Assembly: GCA_045635885.1 (NCBI GenBank)
Contig: JAZTWO010000065.1
Location: 4,360 to 68,359, forward strand
Direction of reading: 5' to 3'
Length of the DNA: 64,000 nt
Source: RGIG4608 sp045635885
GTDB lineage: Bacteria > Bacillota > Clostridia > Oscillospirales > CAG-272
Shown piece by piece: positions 41,838 through 50,216 of this stretch. Numbering within the stretch: the stretch's first letter is position 1; the number at the start of each line of letters is the position of its first letter. The translations under genes were made by a program, and so were the position numbers. The notes below the pieces were generated by a model. The model was not told where the DNA came from and did not search any database. It saw only the letters and a program-made list of their open reading frames with translations.

Positions 41838-43108
41838 TTAATAAGGTTATTGATATACTTAAAAATACAAGCGGCATCTCCGATTGGAAGGTGAATGCCG
41901 TTAGAACGGAGTCGACGGAGCTTTTCTTCGTTCACAAAAATCTTGAAACAGTTAGAAGCACCGACACAAACGAGCTTAAGGTTACTGTTTACGTTGCACA
42001 TGATGAAAAATTGGGTGAGGCAACTTTCTCGGTTTATTCGTCCTATGACGAGGCGACGATTGTTGAAGAAATTGAAAAGGCAAAGAAAAAGGCGAACATT
42101 ATTGGAAACCAAGCTTATTCAATTCCTCAAAATGAAGTTGGTGAATACGTTTCTAAATCCAATTTTGCAGAGTACAAGCCCCACGAACTTGCCTCTTTGA
42201 TTTCTAAAGCTTGCTTTGAGGCGGATAATATTGAGGGTGGCTCGATAAACGCACTTGAAATTTTTGTTTACAAGGACGTTGTTTCGGTTATCAACAGTTG
42301 CGGAATTAACAAAAGTCAGGTTAAATATCGTGCAATGGTAGAGGCGATTCCCACGTTCAACGGTGCAGAAAGTGTTGAGCTTTATGAGCAGTATAATTTC
42401 ACTGAGTTTGATCACGCACTTGTTGTTGAGGAAATTTCCAAGAAAATGCACGAGGTTAGGGATAGATATGAGGCGAAAGCGCCCGAAGGCAAGCTCTCTT
42501 GTCCCGTTGTGCTTGATGCCCCTGAGCTTGAACAGCTTATTGGCAATTTTATTGGTAGTCTTAATTTCTCTTCAGTTTATCAACATTCAAATGCATTTAA
42601 TGTTGGTGACGATATTCAAAAGGATGCAAGTGGCGACAGACTTACTGTTACAATGTGCGCTCAGATGAAGGGAAGTGTGCGTTCATCTGCCTTTGACTCT
42701 GATGGTGTGACACTTGTTGATAGAAAAATTATTGAGGACGGCAAGGCAACTGCTCTTTGGGGTGGAACAAGATTTGCTCAATATCTTGGAGAAGCTCCAA
42801 CCGGTAATCTTGGTTGCATTTCTGTTGAATGCGGAACACTTACCGACGAGCAAAAGACAAGCACACCATATTTCCGTTGCGCATCCATGTCGGGCCTTCA
42901 GGTTGACATTTATAACGATTACATTGGCGGCGAGGTTCGTCTTGGCTACTATTTCGACGGTGAAAAGGAAATTCCCCTCACCGGAATTTCAATCAGCGGT
43001 AAGCTTAGTAGCGCCCTTGCAAACATGCGTCTTTCAAATGAGACGGTTACATACGAAGACTATAACGGTCCCAAATGTGCTATTTTTGGTGGAATTGAAA
43101 TAGTTTAA
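41834..43108 (+). CDS. tldE: TldE/PmbA family subunit
   Basis: A 424-residue partner of TldD without the HExxxH motif, as expected for TldE, which forms the dimer but holds no zinc. EAPTGNLGCISVECG and FPLTGISISG-like (IPLTGISISGKL) strings are typical of the C-terminal domain. It is coupled to tldD by a four-base overlap. No bacteriocin precursor gene is seen nearby. Confidence 0.92.
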   Translation: MINKVIDILKNTSGISDWKVNAVRTESTELFFVHKNLETVRSTDTNELKVTVYVAHDEKLGEATFSVYSSYDEATIVEEIEKAKKKANIIGNQAYSIPQNEVGEYVSKSNFAEYKPHELASLISKACFEADNIEGGSINALEIFVYKDVVSVINSCGINKSQVKYRAMVEAIPTFNGAESVELYEQYNFTEFDHALVVEEISKKMHEVRDRYEAKAPEGKLSCPVVLDAPELEQLIGNFIGSLNFSSVYQHSNAFNVGDDIQKDASGDRLTVTMCAQMKGSVRSSAFDSDGVTLVDRKIIEDGKATALWGGTRFAQYLGEAPTGNLGCISVECGTLTDEQKTSTPYFRCASMSGLQVDIYNDYIGGEVRLGYYFDGEKEIPLTGISISGKLSSALANMRLSNETVTYEDYNGPKCAIFGGIEIV

Positions 43109-43131
43109 AATTTATTTTTCGGGAGTAAAAT

Positions 43132-43854
43132 ATGAAAAAGCTTATATTATTTGACCTCGATGGAACTCTTTTGCCAATGAATCAAGAAGAATTTACAAAA
43201 GCTTATTTTTACGTTTTGTTAAATAAGCTTGCAGAGCTTGGTTTTCCCAGTGCAACAAACGACGAGCAGATGGCACTTGCCTCTGCAGTTTGGACGGGTA
43301 CAAAAGCTATGATGCAAAATGATGGCTCTTGCACCAACAGAGAAAGACTTTTTTCAGTGTTTGAAAATATGGTGGGTCAGGATTTGTCTGATAAAGAGGA
43401 TGCGCTTGATTTATTTTATCAAAACGAATTTAACAAGGTTTCTGCGGTGTGCGGCAAAAATCCAAGAGTTGCGGAGATTATTTCCTTAATCAAGGAAAAG
43501 GGAATTAGGGTGGCGATTGCTACAAATCCTCTGTTCCCATTGCGTGCCAACGAATCTCGTCTTAAGTGGGCGGGGCTTGATTTGAGTGATTTTGAATATT
43601 GCACCTGCTATGAAAATTCCTCTTTTTGCAAACCCAAGCTTGAATATTATCGCTCCATTTTAGAGCATCTTGACGTAAAGCCCGAGGATTGCATGATGGT
43701 GGGCAACGACGTGCGAGAGGACATGGTTGCCGCAGAGCTTGGCATGGACGTATTTTTGATTACGGATTGCTTGCTCAATATTGAAAACAAGGATATTTCT
43801 CAATATCCCAACGGTTCTTGGGAAGATTTTTGGAATTATATTGATGCAAAATAG
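43132..43854 (+). CDS. HAD-superfamily hydrolase
   Basis: A 240-residue phosphatase-like protein. Motif I LFDLDGTLLP (Asp8, Asp10), motif II near IRVAIATNPLFP, motif III Lys in FCKPKLEYY, motif IV MVGNDVREDMVAA. The cap is helical and inserted between motifs I and II. The substrate is unknown. It follows tldE by 23 bases and may be cotranscribed. Confidence 0.9.
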   Translation: MKKLILFDLDGTLLPMNQEEFTKAYFYVLLNKLAELGFPSATNDEQMALASAVWTGTKAMMQNDGSCTNRERLFSVFENMVGQDLSDKEDALDLFYQNEFNKVSAVCGKNPRVAEIISLIKEKGIRVAIATNPLFPLRANESRLKWAGLDLSDFEYCTCYENSSFCKPKLEYYRSILEHLDVKPEDCMMVGNDVREDMVAAELGMDVFLITDCLLNIENKDISQYPNGSWEDFWNYIDAK

Positions 43855-43973
43855 AATTTTGGGGCATATATTTTGCGTTTGTAGTTAAAATAGGGTGCTT
43901 GATTTTGCACTTTTTGCCCTTTATTATCCTTTCTTTATGGTGTATAATTATTACATCAAGAAAGGAAAGGTGA

Positions 43974-44075
43974 ATTAAAATAACAACATTTATTATCTGT
44001 ACAATCGGTTTTTTGACAATTATGGTTGGTATGCTTTTATCAATTGCTTTGGCTACCGTTTTGGAACAGTTATAA
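43974..44075 (+). CDS. Possible small membrane peptide without standard start codon
   Basis: A frame of about 31-33 codons encodes FIICTIGFLTIMVGMLLSIA and then LATVLEQL, one hydrophobic helix. A good ribosome site (AAAGGAAAGGTG) lies eight bases before an ATA codon at 43980; an ATG would be expected there. A TATAAT box is at 43943-43948. It may be a real gene that starts with ATA or ATT, a gene that has lost its start codon, or chance. It lies just before the SPFH gene. Confidence 0.3.
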   Translation: MKITTFIICTIGFLTIMVGMLLSIALATVLEQL

Positions 44076-44117
44076 CTCATTTAAACTACAAAATTTAATT
44101 AAAGAAAGGTTATTATT

Positions 44118-45194
44118 ATGAACATGATGACAATTATCGTGGCGGGCGCACTTGGATTGTTCTGCATTCTTTTTGCGGCTCTTGCCATCAAAAAACACTC
44201 TTCAACAGGAAAATCTCCCGTTGCTTTGATAGTGATTGCGCTTATTTTTGCAGTAGCTTTGGCAATTGTGCCAATGAGCATTCACGTTGTTAACACAGGT
44301 GAAGTTGCAGTTGTTAAGGAAATGGGTGAGGCGAAAGAGGTTAAAACTGCAGGTATGCACTTTGGTCTTTGGTTTGTTACCCAATATGATTATTATGATT
44401 CCAAGGTTCAAAACGTTGAAATCAAAACGTCTGCATACTCCTCTGACGCACAGACAATGGATATTTCAATGACACTTCAGTTCCAAATTTCAGTTGAAAA
44501 TGCTATTGATATTGCAGAGCAATATGGTAATCTTGACGCTTTGGAAAGCAGAATTGAAGCAATTGCGGTTGAAAAGACAAAGTCCGTTTTGTCCTCTTAT
44601 AAGGCGATGGATATTATTTCTGACCGTGCTTCTATGTCTCCAAGAGTTGAAGAAGCGATTATCAACGCAATTACAAATGAATATTTTGTAACTGTTTCTA
44701 CTGTTGTTCTTACAAACATTGATTTCTCAGATGCTTTTGAAAAGGCGGTTGAAGAAAAAATGATTGCAGAGCAGAAAAAGCTCCAGGCGGAATATGAGAA
44801 CGAAATGAAGGTTGCGGCGGCTGAGGCAGAAGCTCAGGCGGCTATTCAAAAGGCAGAGGGTGAAGCAAAGGCGAAGCTCATTGCCGCAGAGGCAGAACGT
44901 GATGCTCAGGTTGAGCTTTCTCGTGCAGAGGCACTTTCAATTCAGCTTAAATCCGTTGAAATTGCAAGAGCACTTGGCTTTACTGTTACCGAAAAGGATT
45001 CAGTTGACGAGGAAGGCAATCCCGTTATTGAATACATAATTGATTTCGAGGGCAAGAGTGCCGATGAAATTGCGCTTATCACTGATTATCTTAAGTACAT
45101 GGAATATCTTGCTAAATGGGACGGCAAGCTCCCCACTGTTATGTCAGGTGACGGTGCAAGTATTATGATTCCTGTTGATCCAAGCGCAGAATAA
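44118..45194 (+). CDS. SPFH/prohibitin-family membrane protein
   Basis: A 358-residue protein with two N-terminal hydrophobic segments (about 4-22 and 34-55), an SPFH domain (about 60-220: NTGEVAVVKEMGEAKEVKTAG) and a long coiled coil rich in Ala, Glu and Lys (about 215-285), then a conserved tail WDGKLPTVMSGDGASIMIPV. Such proteins form membrane microdomain cages that hold proteases or transporters. No FtsH gene is near. It ends at a bidirectional terminator shared with pflA. Confidence 0.9.
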   Translation: MNMMTIIVAGALGLFCILFAALAIKKHSSTGKSPVALIVIALIFAVALAIVPMSIHVVNTGEVAVVKEMGEAKEVKTAGMHFGLWFVTQYDYYDSKVQNVEIKTSAYSSDAQTMDISMTLQFQISVENAIDIAEQYGNLDALESRIEAIAVEKTKSVLSSYKAMDIISDRASMSPRVEEAIINAITNEYFVTVSTVVLTNIDFSDAFEKAVEEKMIAEQKKLQAEYENEMKVAAAEAEAQAAIQKAEGEAKAKLIAAEAERDAQVELSRAEALSIQLKSVEIARALGFTVTEKDSVDEEGNPVIEYIIDFEGKSADEIALITDYLKYMEYLAKWDGKLPTVMSGDGASIMIPVDPSAE

Positions 45195-45206
45195 CTAAAT
45201 ATAAGA

Positions 45207-45235
45207 AAAGCACTCGGCTTAGCCGAGTGCTTTTT
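45207..45235. terminator. Bidirectional terminator overlapping the pflA stop codon
   Basis: AAAAGCACTCGGCT pairs with AGCCGAGTGCTTTTT. The last codons and stop of pflA (45219-45221) are inside the stem. Confidence 0.9.
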
Positions 45236-45950
45236 CAAATTCATTATAAAGTTCGTTAATATAAGTTTGCTTTGCTTCGGGGGTATTTTTGAGGGGGAAG
45301 TCGAGTCCCAATTCGTCATACTTTTCAAGGCAGAGCTTGCGAAAGGGAAGAAGCTCGATTTTTTCAACGCAAGAATATTGCTTTTTTAAATCATAGAGCT
45401 TTGCAATGCTTTCTTTACTATCGTTAAGATTTGGAATTACAACATAGCGAAGCCATGTTCGTTTGTTTATTGCTTGAAGGTATGCAAGAAATTCTTCTGC
45501 TTTGCTCATTTCCATTCCTGTGTGTTTCAAATAGTCATCTGCGTTTGTATATTTGAAATCAAGAAGCACCATATCGGTATATTCAAGCAAATTCTTAACG
45601 TTTTCGTTAAGAACGCAACCACTTGTGTCGATTGCGGTATGAATTCCGTGTCTTTTAAGTTCCTTAAAAAGTTCAATCAAAAATTCCGTTTGAACAAGGG
45701 GTTCGCCACCTGAAACGGTAACTCCACCATCAATTCCATAATAGGATTTAAAGCGAAGCACCTTTTGAACCATTTCGTCAACGGTATATTCCGTGCCACC
45801 GGTAAAGCTCCAAGTGTCAGGATTGTGACAACACACGCAACGAAGGGGGCAACCCTGCATAAATATTACTGAACGAACGGACGGCCCGTCCACTGTTCCA
45901 AGACTTTGGAACGAGTGGATTTGCCCCGTTGTTTTATTACATGGATTCAT
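45219..45950 (-). CDS. pflA: Pyruvate formate-lyase activating enzyme
   Basis: A 243-residue radical SAM enzyme that makes the glycyl radical on PflB. The CX3CX2C cluster motif is Cys34, Cys38, Cys41, and the SAM-binding GGE is in TVSGGEPLVQ. The 5' end overlaps pflB by 14 bases, so it is translationally coupled. Confidence 0.96.
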   Translation of the reverse strand: MNPCNKTTGQIHSFQSLGTVDGPSVRSVIFMQGCPLRCVCCHNPDTWSFTGGTEYTVDEMVQKVLRFKSYYGIDGGVTVSGGEPLVQTEFLIELFKELKRHGIHTAIDTSGCVLNENVKNLLEYTDMVLLDFKYTNADDYLKHTGMEMSKAEEFLAYLQAINKRTWLRYVVIPNLNDSKESIAKLYDLKKQYSCVEKIELLPFRKLCLEKYDELGLDFPLKNTPEAKQTYINELYNEFEKALG

Positions 45951-48168
45951 GGAATGTTCTTGAGATAACCTCTCTTTGTTGTTCCTTGCTAAGACGTGTG
46001 AAGTTTACTGCATAGCCGGAAACACGGATTGTGAGGTTGGGATATTTATCGGGATTTTCGTAAGCATCCATAAGAGTTTCACGATTAAGAACGTTTACGT
46101 TGAGGTGATGAGCGTTACGTCCGAAGTAGCCGTCAAGAATGCGAGCAAGGTTATCAATTCTTGTCTGCTCGTCCTTACCAAGTGCGTCGGGAACGATGGA
46201 GAAGGTATTGGAAATACCATCCATAGCATCGTTATAGGGCATTTTGGAAACGGAGTTGAGGGATGCAAGTGCGCCATTCTGCTCTCTATTATGCATGGGG
46301 TTAGCGCCGGGAGCGAATGCTTCGCCCTTCTTTCTACCGTCGGGAGTAGCACCTGTCTTTTTACCGTAAACAACGTTGGATGTAATGGTGAGAACGGAAA
46401 GAGTGTGAATTGCATTTCTATAAGTAGGAGTTTTACGAAGCTCTCTCATCATTCTGCGAATTACTCTTTGACCAATTTCGTCAACACGGTCATCATCATT
46501 ACCATATTTGGGGAAGTCACCTTCAACCTCGAAGTCAACGATAAGACCTTCTTCATTCTTAATTGGCTTAACCTTTGCATATCTGATAGCGGAGAGGGAG
46601 TCAACGATTACGGAGAAGCCCGCAATACCAAACGCCATAAGACGTTCAACCTCTGTATCATGAAGAGCAAGCTGAAGCTTTTCATATGAATATCTGTCGT
46701 GGCTATAGTGAATGATGTTCATTGTCTTTACATACGCTTCACAGAGCCAAGCAAGATACAATTTGAAACGGTCATAAACCTTATCGTAGCTAAGGTAATA
46801 ATCGTCCATAACCTCCATTTGAGGACCAACACGAGTGCCGAACATATTGTCAACACCACCGTTGATTGCAAGAAGCAAGAGTTTTGCAAGGTTTGTTCTT
46901 GCGCCAAAGAACTGCATCTGCTTGCCAACCTGCATTGCAGAAACGCAGCAAGCGATTGCATAGTCGTCACCAAATATGGGGCGCATAAGATCGTCGTTTT
47001 CATACTGAATTGAAGCAGTATCAATAGAAACCTTTGCGCAGAATTTCTTAAATGGTGTGGGGAGTGCCTCGCTCCAAAGAACTGTAAGGTTGGGTTCGGG
47101 AGCAGGGCCGAGGTTATAGAGTGTGTTAAGAATTCTGTAAGAAGTTTTTGTTACAAGTGTTTTATGTGTTTCACCTGTACCGCCAACACATTCTGTAATC
47201 CACATTGGGTCGCCACCGAAAAGCTCGTTATATTCGGGTGTTCTGAGGTGTCGAGCCATACGAAGCTTGATTACAAGGTCGTCGATAAGCTCCTGTGCCT
47301 CTTCTTCAGTAAGAATGCCTGCCTTAATATCCTTTTCAATATAAATATCAAAGAATGTTGAGCAACGGCCAAAGCTCATTGCGGCGCCGTTTTGCTCCTT
47401 GTTTGCACCAAGGTAGCCAAAATATGTCCACTGAATTGCTTCACGAGCATTGGATGCGGGCTTTGAAATGTCAAAGCCATACAAAGCAGCCATTTTCTTG
47501 AGATCTTCAAGTGCCTTGATCTGATCGTTAAGCTCTTCAAGAGTTCTCATATTGTCAACGTCCATTGCTTTTTTGCCATAGAACTTTTTATCTGCCTTCT
47601 TGGTTTCGATAAGAACGTCAACACCATAAAGTGCGATTCTTCTATAGTCGCCAATGATACGTCCTCTGCCATAAGCGTCGGGAAGACCTGTGAGGAGTGC
47701 GCAGTGACGAAGCGCCTTGATTTCATCTGTGTAGATGCTGAAAACACCGTCGTTGTGTGTTTTTGTGTATCTGAACTCCTCTTCAATTGTGTCAGATACC
47801 TTATAACCGTATGCTTCGCATGCGCTTCTTGCCATTCTCATACCACCAAAGGGGTTAACGGCACGTTTTAAGGGTGCGTCTGTTTGAAGACCAACGATTA
47901 CGTCTGTATCAATATCAAGATATCCGGGTGCGTGTGAAACAAGTGTTGTTGTTTTTGTTGTGTCAATGTCAAGAACGCCACCATTGTCCATCTCTTGCTT
48001 AAGAAGGGCATTGAGCTTTGCCATTGAATTGTTTGTTCTTTCTGTCGGGCCACAAAGGAAAGTGGGCTCGTCGAGGAAAGGAGTATAATTTTTCTTAATA
48101 AAGTTGCGAACATTGATTTCTCGCTTCCAAGTTTCGCCAAGGAAGCCGTCCCATTGTTTAAAATCCAT
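45937..48168 (-). CDS. pflB: Formate C-acetyltransferase (pyruvate formate-lyase)
   Basis: The 743-residue glycyl radical enzyme turns pyruvate and CoA into acetyl-CoA and formate under anaerobiosis. Active-site cysteines 407 and 408 are in IACCVSAMQ; the radical glycine is Gly718 in RVSGYAVNF. Length and the GYAV motif match true PFL rather than other glycyl radical enzymes. TTGGAGGT precedes ATG. A promoter at 48225-48253 and a palindrome just after its start point suggest repression by the divergent TetR-type protein. Confidence 0.97.
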   Translation of the reverse strand: MDFKQWDGFLGETWKREINVRNFIKKNYTPFLDEPTFLCGPTERTNNSMAKLNALLKQEMDNGGVLDIDTTKTTTLVSHAPGYLDIDTDVIVGLQTDAPLKRAVNPFGGMRMARSACEAYGYKVSDTIEEEFRYTKTHNDGVFSIYTDEIKALRHCALLTGLPDAYGRGRIIGDYRRIALYGVDVLIETKKADKKFYGKKAMDVDNMRTLEELNDQIKALEDLKKMAALYGFDISKPASNAREAIQWTYFGYLGANKEQNGAAMSFGRCSTFFDIYIEKDIKAGILTEEEAQELIDDLVIKLRMARHLRTPEYNELFGGDPMWITECVGGTGETHKTLVTKTSYRILNTLYNLGPAPEPNLTVLWSEALPTPFKKFCAKVSIDTASIQYENDDLMRPIFGDDYAIACCVSAMQVGKQMQFFGARTNLAKLLLLAINGGVDNMFGTRVGPQMEVMDDYYLSYDKVYDRFKLYLAWLCEAYVKTMNIIHYSHDRYSYEKLQLALHDTEVERLMAFGIAGFSVIVDSLSAIRYAKVKPIKNEEGLIVDFEVEGDFPKYGNDDDRVDEIGQRVIRRMMRELRKTPTYRNAIHTLSVLTITSNVVYGKKTGATPDGRKKGEAFAPGANPMHNREQNGALASLNSVSKMPYNDAMDGISNTFSIVPDALGKDEQTRIDNLARILDGYFGRNAHHLNVNVLNRETLMDAYENPDKYPNLTIRVSGYAVNFTRLSKEQQREVISRTFHESM

Positions 48169-48189
48169 TTTGTACCTCCAAATTTATAC

Positions 48190-48212
48190 AAATATGAATA
48201 AAATTCATATTT
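48190..48212. promoter_or_regulatory. Operator-like palindrome in the pflB leader
   Basis: A 10-bp perfect inverted repeat AAATATGAAT aaa ATTCATATTT lies just downstream of the predicted pflB start point. Its half-site ATATGAA/TTCATAT is the same as at the TetR gene. Confidence 0.65.
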
Positions 48213-48224
48213 TTCTATACTTAT

Positions 48225-48253
48225 ATTATAATATATATTATTGATTTTGTCAA
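48225..48253 (-). promoter_or_regulatory. Promoter of pflB-pflA
   Basis: TTGACA (48248-48253), 17-base spacer, TATAAT (48225-48230) on the minus strand. Confidence 0.85.
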
Positions 48254-48283
48254 CAAAAATTATCAGAAAATGTGTTTTTATTA

Positions 48284-48312
48284 TTGACAAATGATTAACA
48301 AAGAGATATAAT
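48284..48312 (+). promoter_or_regulatory. Promoter of the TetR-family gene
   Basis: TTGACA (48284-48289), 17-base spacer, TATAAT (48307-48312). Confidence 0.85.
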
Positions 48313-48314
48313 TG

Positions 48315-48332
48315 ATATGAACAAGTTCATAT
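48315..48332. promoter_or_regulatory. Operator-like palindrome at the TetR gene
   Basis: ATATGAAC AA GTTCATAT, perfect 8-bp arms, directly at the predicted start point, as expected for autorepression. Confidence 0.7.
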
Positions 48333-48352
48333 AGATAAAGGAGTGACTTTTT

Positions 48353-48886
48353 ATGCCTAAAATTATTGACAATGCGAGGGGGCTTTTGACCAATGAGGCA
48401 AAGAAACAAATTAATGAAAATGGATATGACAATGTAACTATTCGTAGTATTGCCAAGGGCTGCAAAATTGGACTTGGAACATTTTATAACTACTTCAAAA
48501 CCAAAGATTTGGTTGTTGCAGCTTATCTTCTTGAAGATTGGCAGAGCAGAATTGATCGTGTGAATGAAAAAAGTGAAAATGCAAGTGACCCCATGGTTGC
48601 GGTTTGTGAGTTATGCAATGAGCTTAAAGAATTTGTTGTAACCAATCAAGGTGTGTTTACATCTGAAAACGCTATGAGATCTTTTGCATCCCTTGTTGGA
48701 ACACATTATCACAGAATGTTTAGATCTCAGATAGCAGAACCAATTAAAAAGATTTGCGAGGCAAACGGTTATGAAAACGCTGAATTTCTTTCGCTTTATG
48801 TGGCAGAATCCATTATCGTTTGGGTAAGCGTTGACAAATCCTATCAAGAATTAGAACCGATTATTAGCAAATTGTTTGCAAAATAA
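48353..48886 (+). CDS. TetR/AcrR-family transcriptional regulator
   Basis: A 177-residue regulator. The N-terminal helix-turn-helix (about 10-55) has YDNVTIRSIAKGCKIGLGTF followed by YNYFKTKDLVV, classic for the family. The C-terminal ligand domain is not like any specific subfamily I know. GGAG precedes ATG. It diverges from pflB, and palindromes with a shared half-site sit at both start points, so it probably represses itself and pflBA. The ligand is unknown; the downstream oxidoreductase gene may be a further target. Confidence 0.9.
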   Translation: MPKIIDNARGLLTNEAKKQINENGYDNVTIRSIAKGCKIGLGTFYNYFKTKDLVVAAYLLEDWQSRIDRVNEKSENASDPMVAVCELCNELKEFVVTNQGVFTSENAMRSFASLVGTHYHRMFRSQIAEPIKKICEANGYENAEFLSLYVAESIIVWVSVDKSYQELEPIISKLFAK

Positions 48887-48910
48887 TATAATCAGTAAAG
48901 GAGAAAATTT

Positions 48911-49771
48911 ATGAAAGTTGTACTTGCGGGCGCATTTGGAAATCTTGGCGCCGACATTCTTAAATGCCTTGTTGCAGACGGTCACGAAATCGTTGCGGCA
49001 GACTTGAAAGAAGGCAAAATTGAGGGAACAGAGGGTAAATATTCCTTTGTTAAAATTGACGCCACCAATCCCGAAACACTTAAGGGACTTTGCGAGGGCG
49101 CAGACGTTGTTATTACAACAATGGGTCTTACGGGTGCTTCTACACGCTTCACCTCTTATGACATTGACTATAAGGGCAATATGAACCTTTATGAAGAATG
49201 TGTGAGAGCAGGTGTTAAAAAATTTAACTATATTTCTGTTATTTCTTGCGACGAGCCCGGTGCTGAGGATGTGCCCATGCTCCACGCAAAATATCTTGTT
49301 GAAGAAGAAATTAAAAAACAGCCCATGGACTACGTTATTTACCGTCCCACAGGTTATTTCTATGACATTGCAAAGGTATTCAAGCCCTATGTTGACAAGG
49401 GTGAAATGCAGTTGCTTAAGGGCTATGGACACGTTAAGGCAAACGTTGTTGACTGCTCTGATTTTGCCCGCTTTATCGTTGACCATATGAACGATACAAA
49501 CGTTACATATAACGTTGGCGGTAAGGAAACATATTCCTATGAAGAAATGGCAGAAATGTGCTTTGATGCCGCAGAAAAGATTTTGAAGATTAAATGGGCT
49601 CCCAAGTGGCTTTTTGCGGTGCTTGCAAATCTTCCCAAAATCAAAAAAGCAGGTAAGCACGATATTATCCTTTTCTCAAAGTGGACTCTCTCTCACGATC
49701 TTGTTGGTGATACCGAAATCGGTGACAAGAGCTTTAAGGAATATGTTTACAACTATTTCGGTAGTAAGTAA
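48911..49771 (+). CDS. NAD(P)-binding atypical SDR / NmrA-like oxidoreductase
   Basis: A 286-residue Rossmann protein. The nucleotide motif is VVLAGAFGNLGADIL (GxxGxxG at about 7-13); VVITTMGLTGAS follows the fourth strand. The extended-SDR Tyr-x3-Lys is not clear (HAKYLVEEEI lies at about the expected place). The length and the end suit NmrA-like or complex-I-assembly-type reductases. It starts 24 bases after the TetR gene behind AAAGGAG, so they are likely cotranscribed. Substrate unknown. Confidence 0.8.
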   Translation: MKVVLAGAFGNLGADILKCLVADGHEIVAADLKEGKIEGTEGKYSFVKIDATNPETLKGLCEGADVVITTMGLTGASTRFTSYDIDYKGNMNLYEECVRAGVKKFNYISVISCDEPGAEDVPMLHAKYLVEEEIKKQPMDYVIYRPTGYFYDIAKVFKPYVDKGEMQLLKGYGHVKANVVDCSDFARFIVDHMNDTNVTYNVGGKETYSYEEMAEMCFDAAEKILKIKWAPKWLFAVLANLPKIKKAGKHDIILFSKWTLSHDLVGDTEIGDKSFKEYVYNYFGSK

Positions 49772-50216
49772 TCATCAATAAATTGGGATTTATTGAATAG
49801 TTACAAAGATAAAAAAGGTCGCTTTTGAAAAAGCTCCGCAAAACTTTTAATCGTGTTATGGTAAACAAATTTCGCGCAACGCGCGTGACTCACTTCTTCG
49901 CGCTCGTCACACTCGTTTTTGTTGCACAGGTGCAACAAAAACCGCGCTTTGCTACTCTGCACATAGAGTTTTTGATAGCAAAATGGCTACGTTGGGCATT
50001 AGCAAATCATAGATTTTCGAACTGCCTGCCAACAGTGAGAAAATCGTTATGTATTGTTTGATTTCAATCAAACAATACGATTTGCGCGGATTTAATTTAG
50101 TCCCACGTTCAAAAAAGTTTTTGGTTCTTTTTTCAAAAAGAACAATGTTTTTTCTTTAACTAACTTCCTGATAAATCAAAATTTGAAATATCAAAAATAT
50201 AAAAGGAGAAAAAGTT
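49772..50216. other. 445-base gap with repeat and hairpins
   Basis: No gene is supported; frames here have no ribosome site. It contains the head of a dispersed repeat (49799-49852, also at 63843-63898), a GTTGCACAGGTGCAAC palindrome at about 49921, a 12-bp perfect stem GTATTGTTTGAT/ATCAAACAATAC with TTCA loop (50051-50078), and a TTCTTTTTTCAAAAAGAA-like palindrome near 50128. Confidence 0.6.
49799..49852 (+). repeat. Dispersed repeat, copy 1
   Basis: It shares AGTTACAAAGATAAAAA, GGTCGCTTTTGAAAAAGCT and GCAAAACTTTT with 63843-63898 with few changes. Both copies are in intergenic DNA on the plus strand and are followed by a perfect hairpin. Confidence 0.75.

Noticed and set aside
45976..46689. 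237-residue plus-strand frame opposite pflB
   Set aside because: Cys/Ser/Asn-rich antisense translation of a conserved gene.
49825..50061. 78-residue frame after the oxidoreductase
   Set aside because: It starts within the dispersed repeat, has no ribosome site, and no family resemblance.
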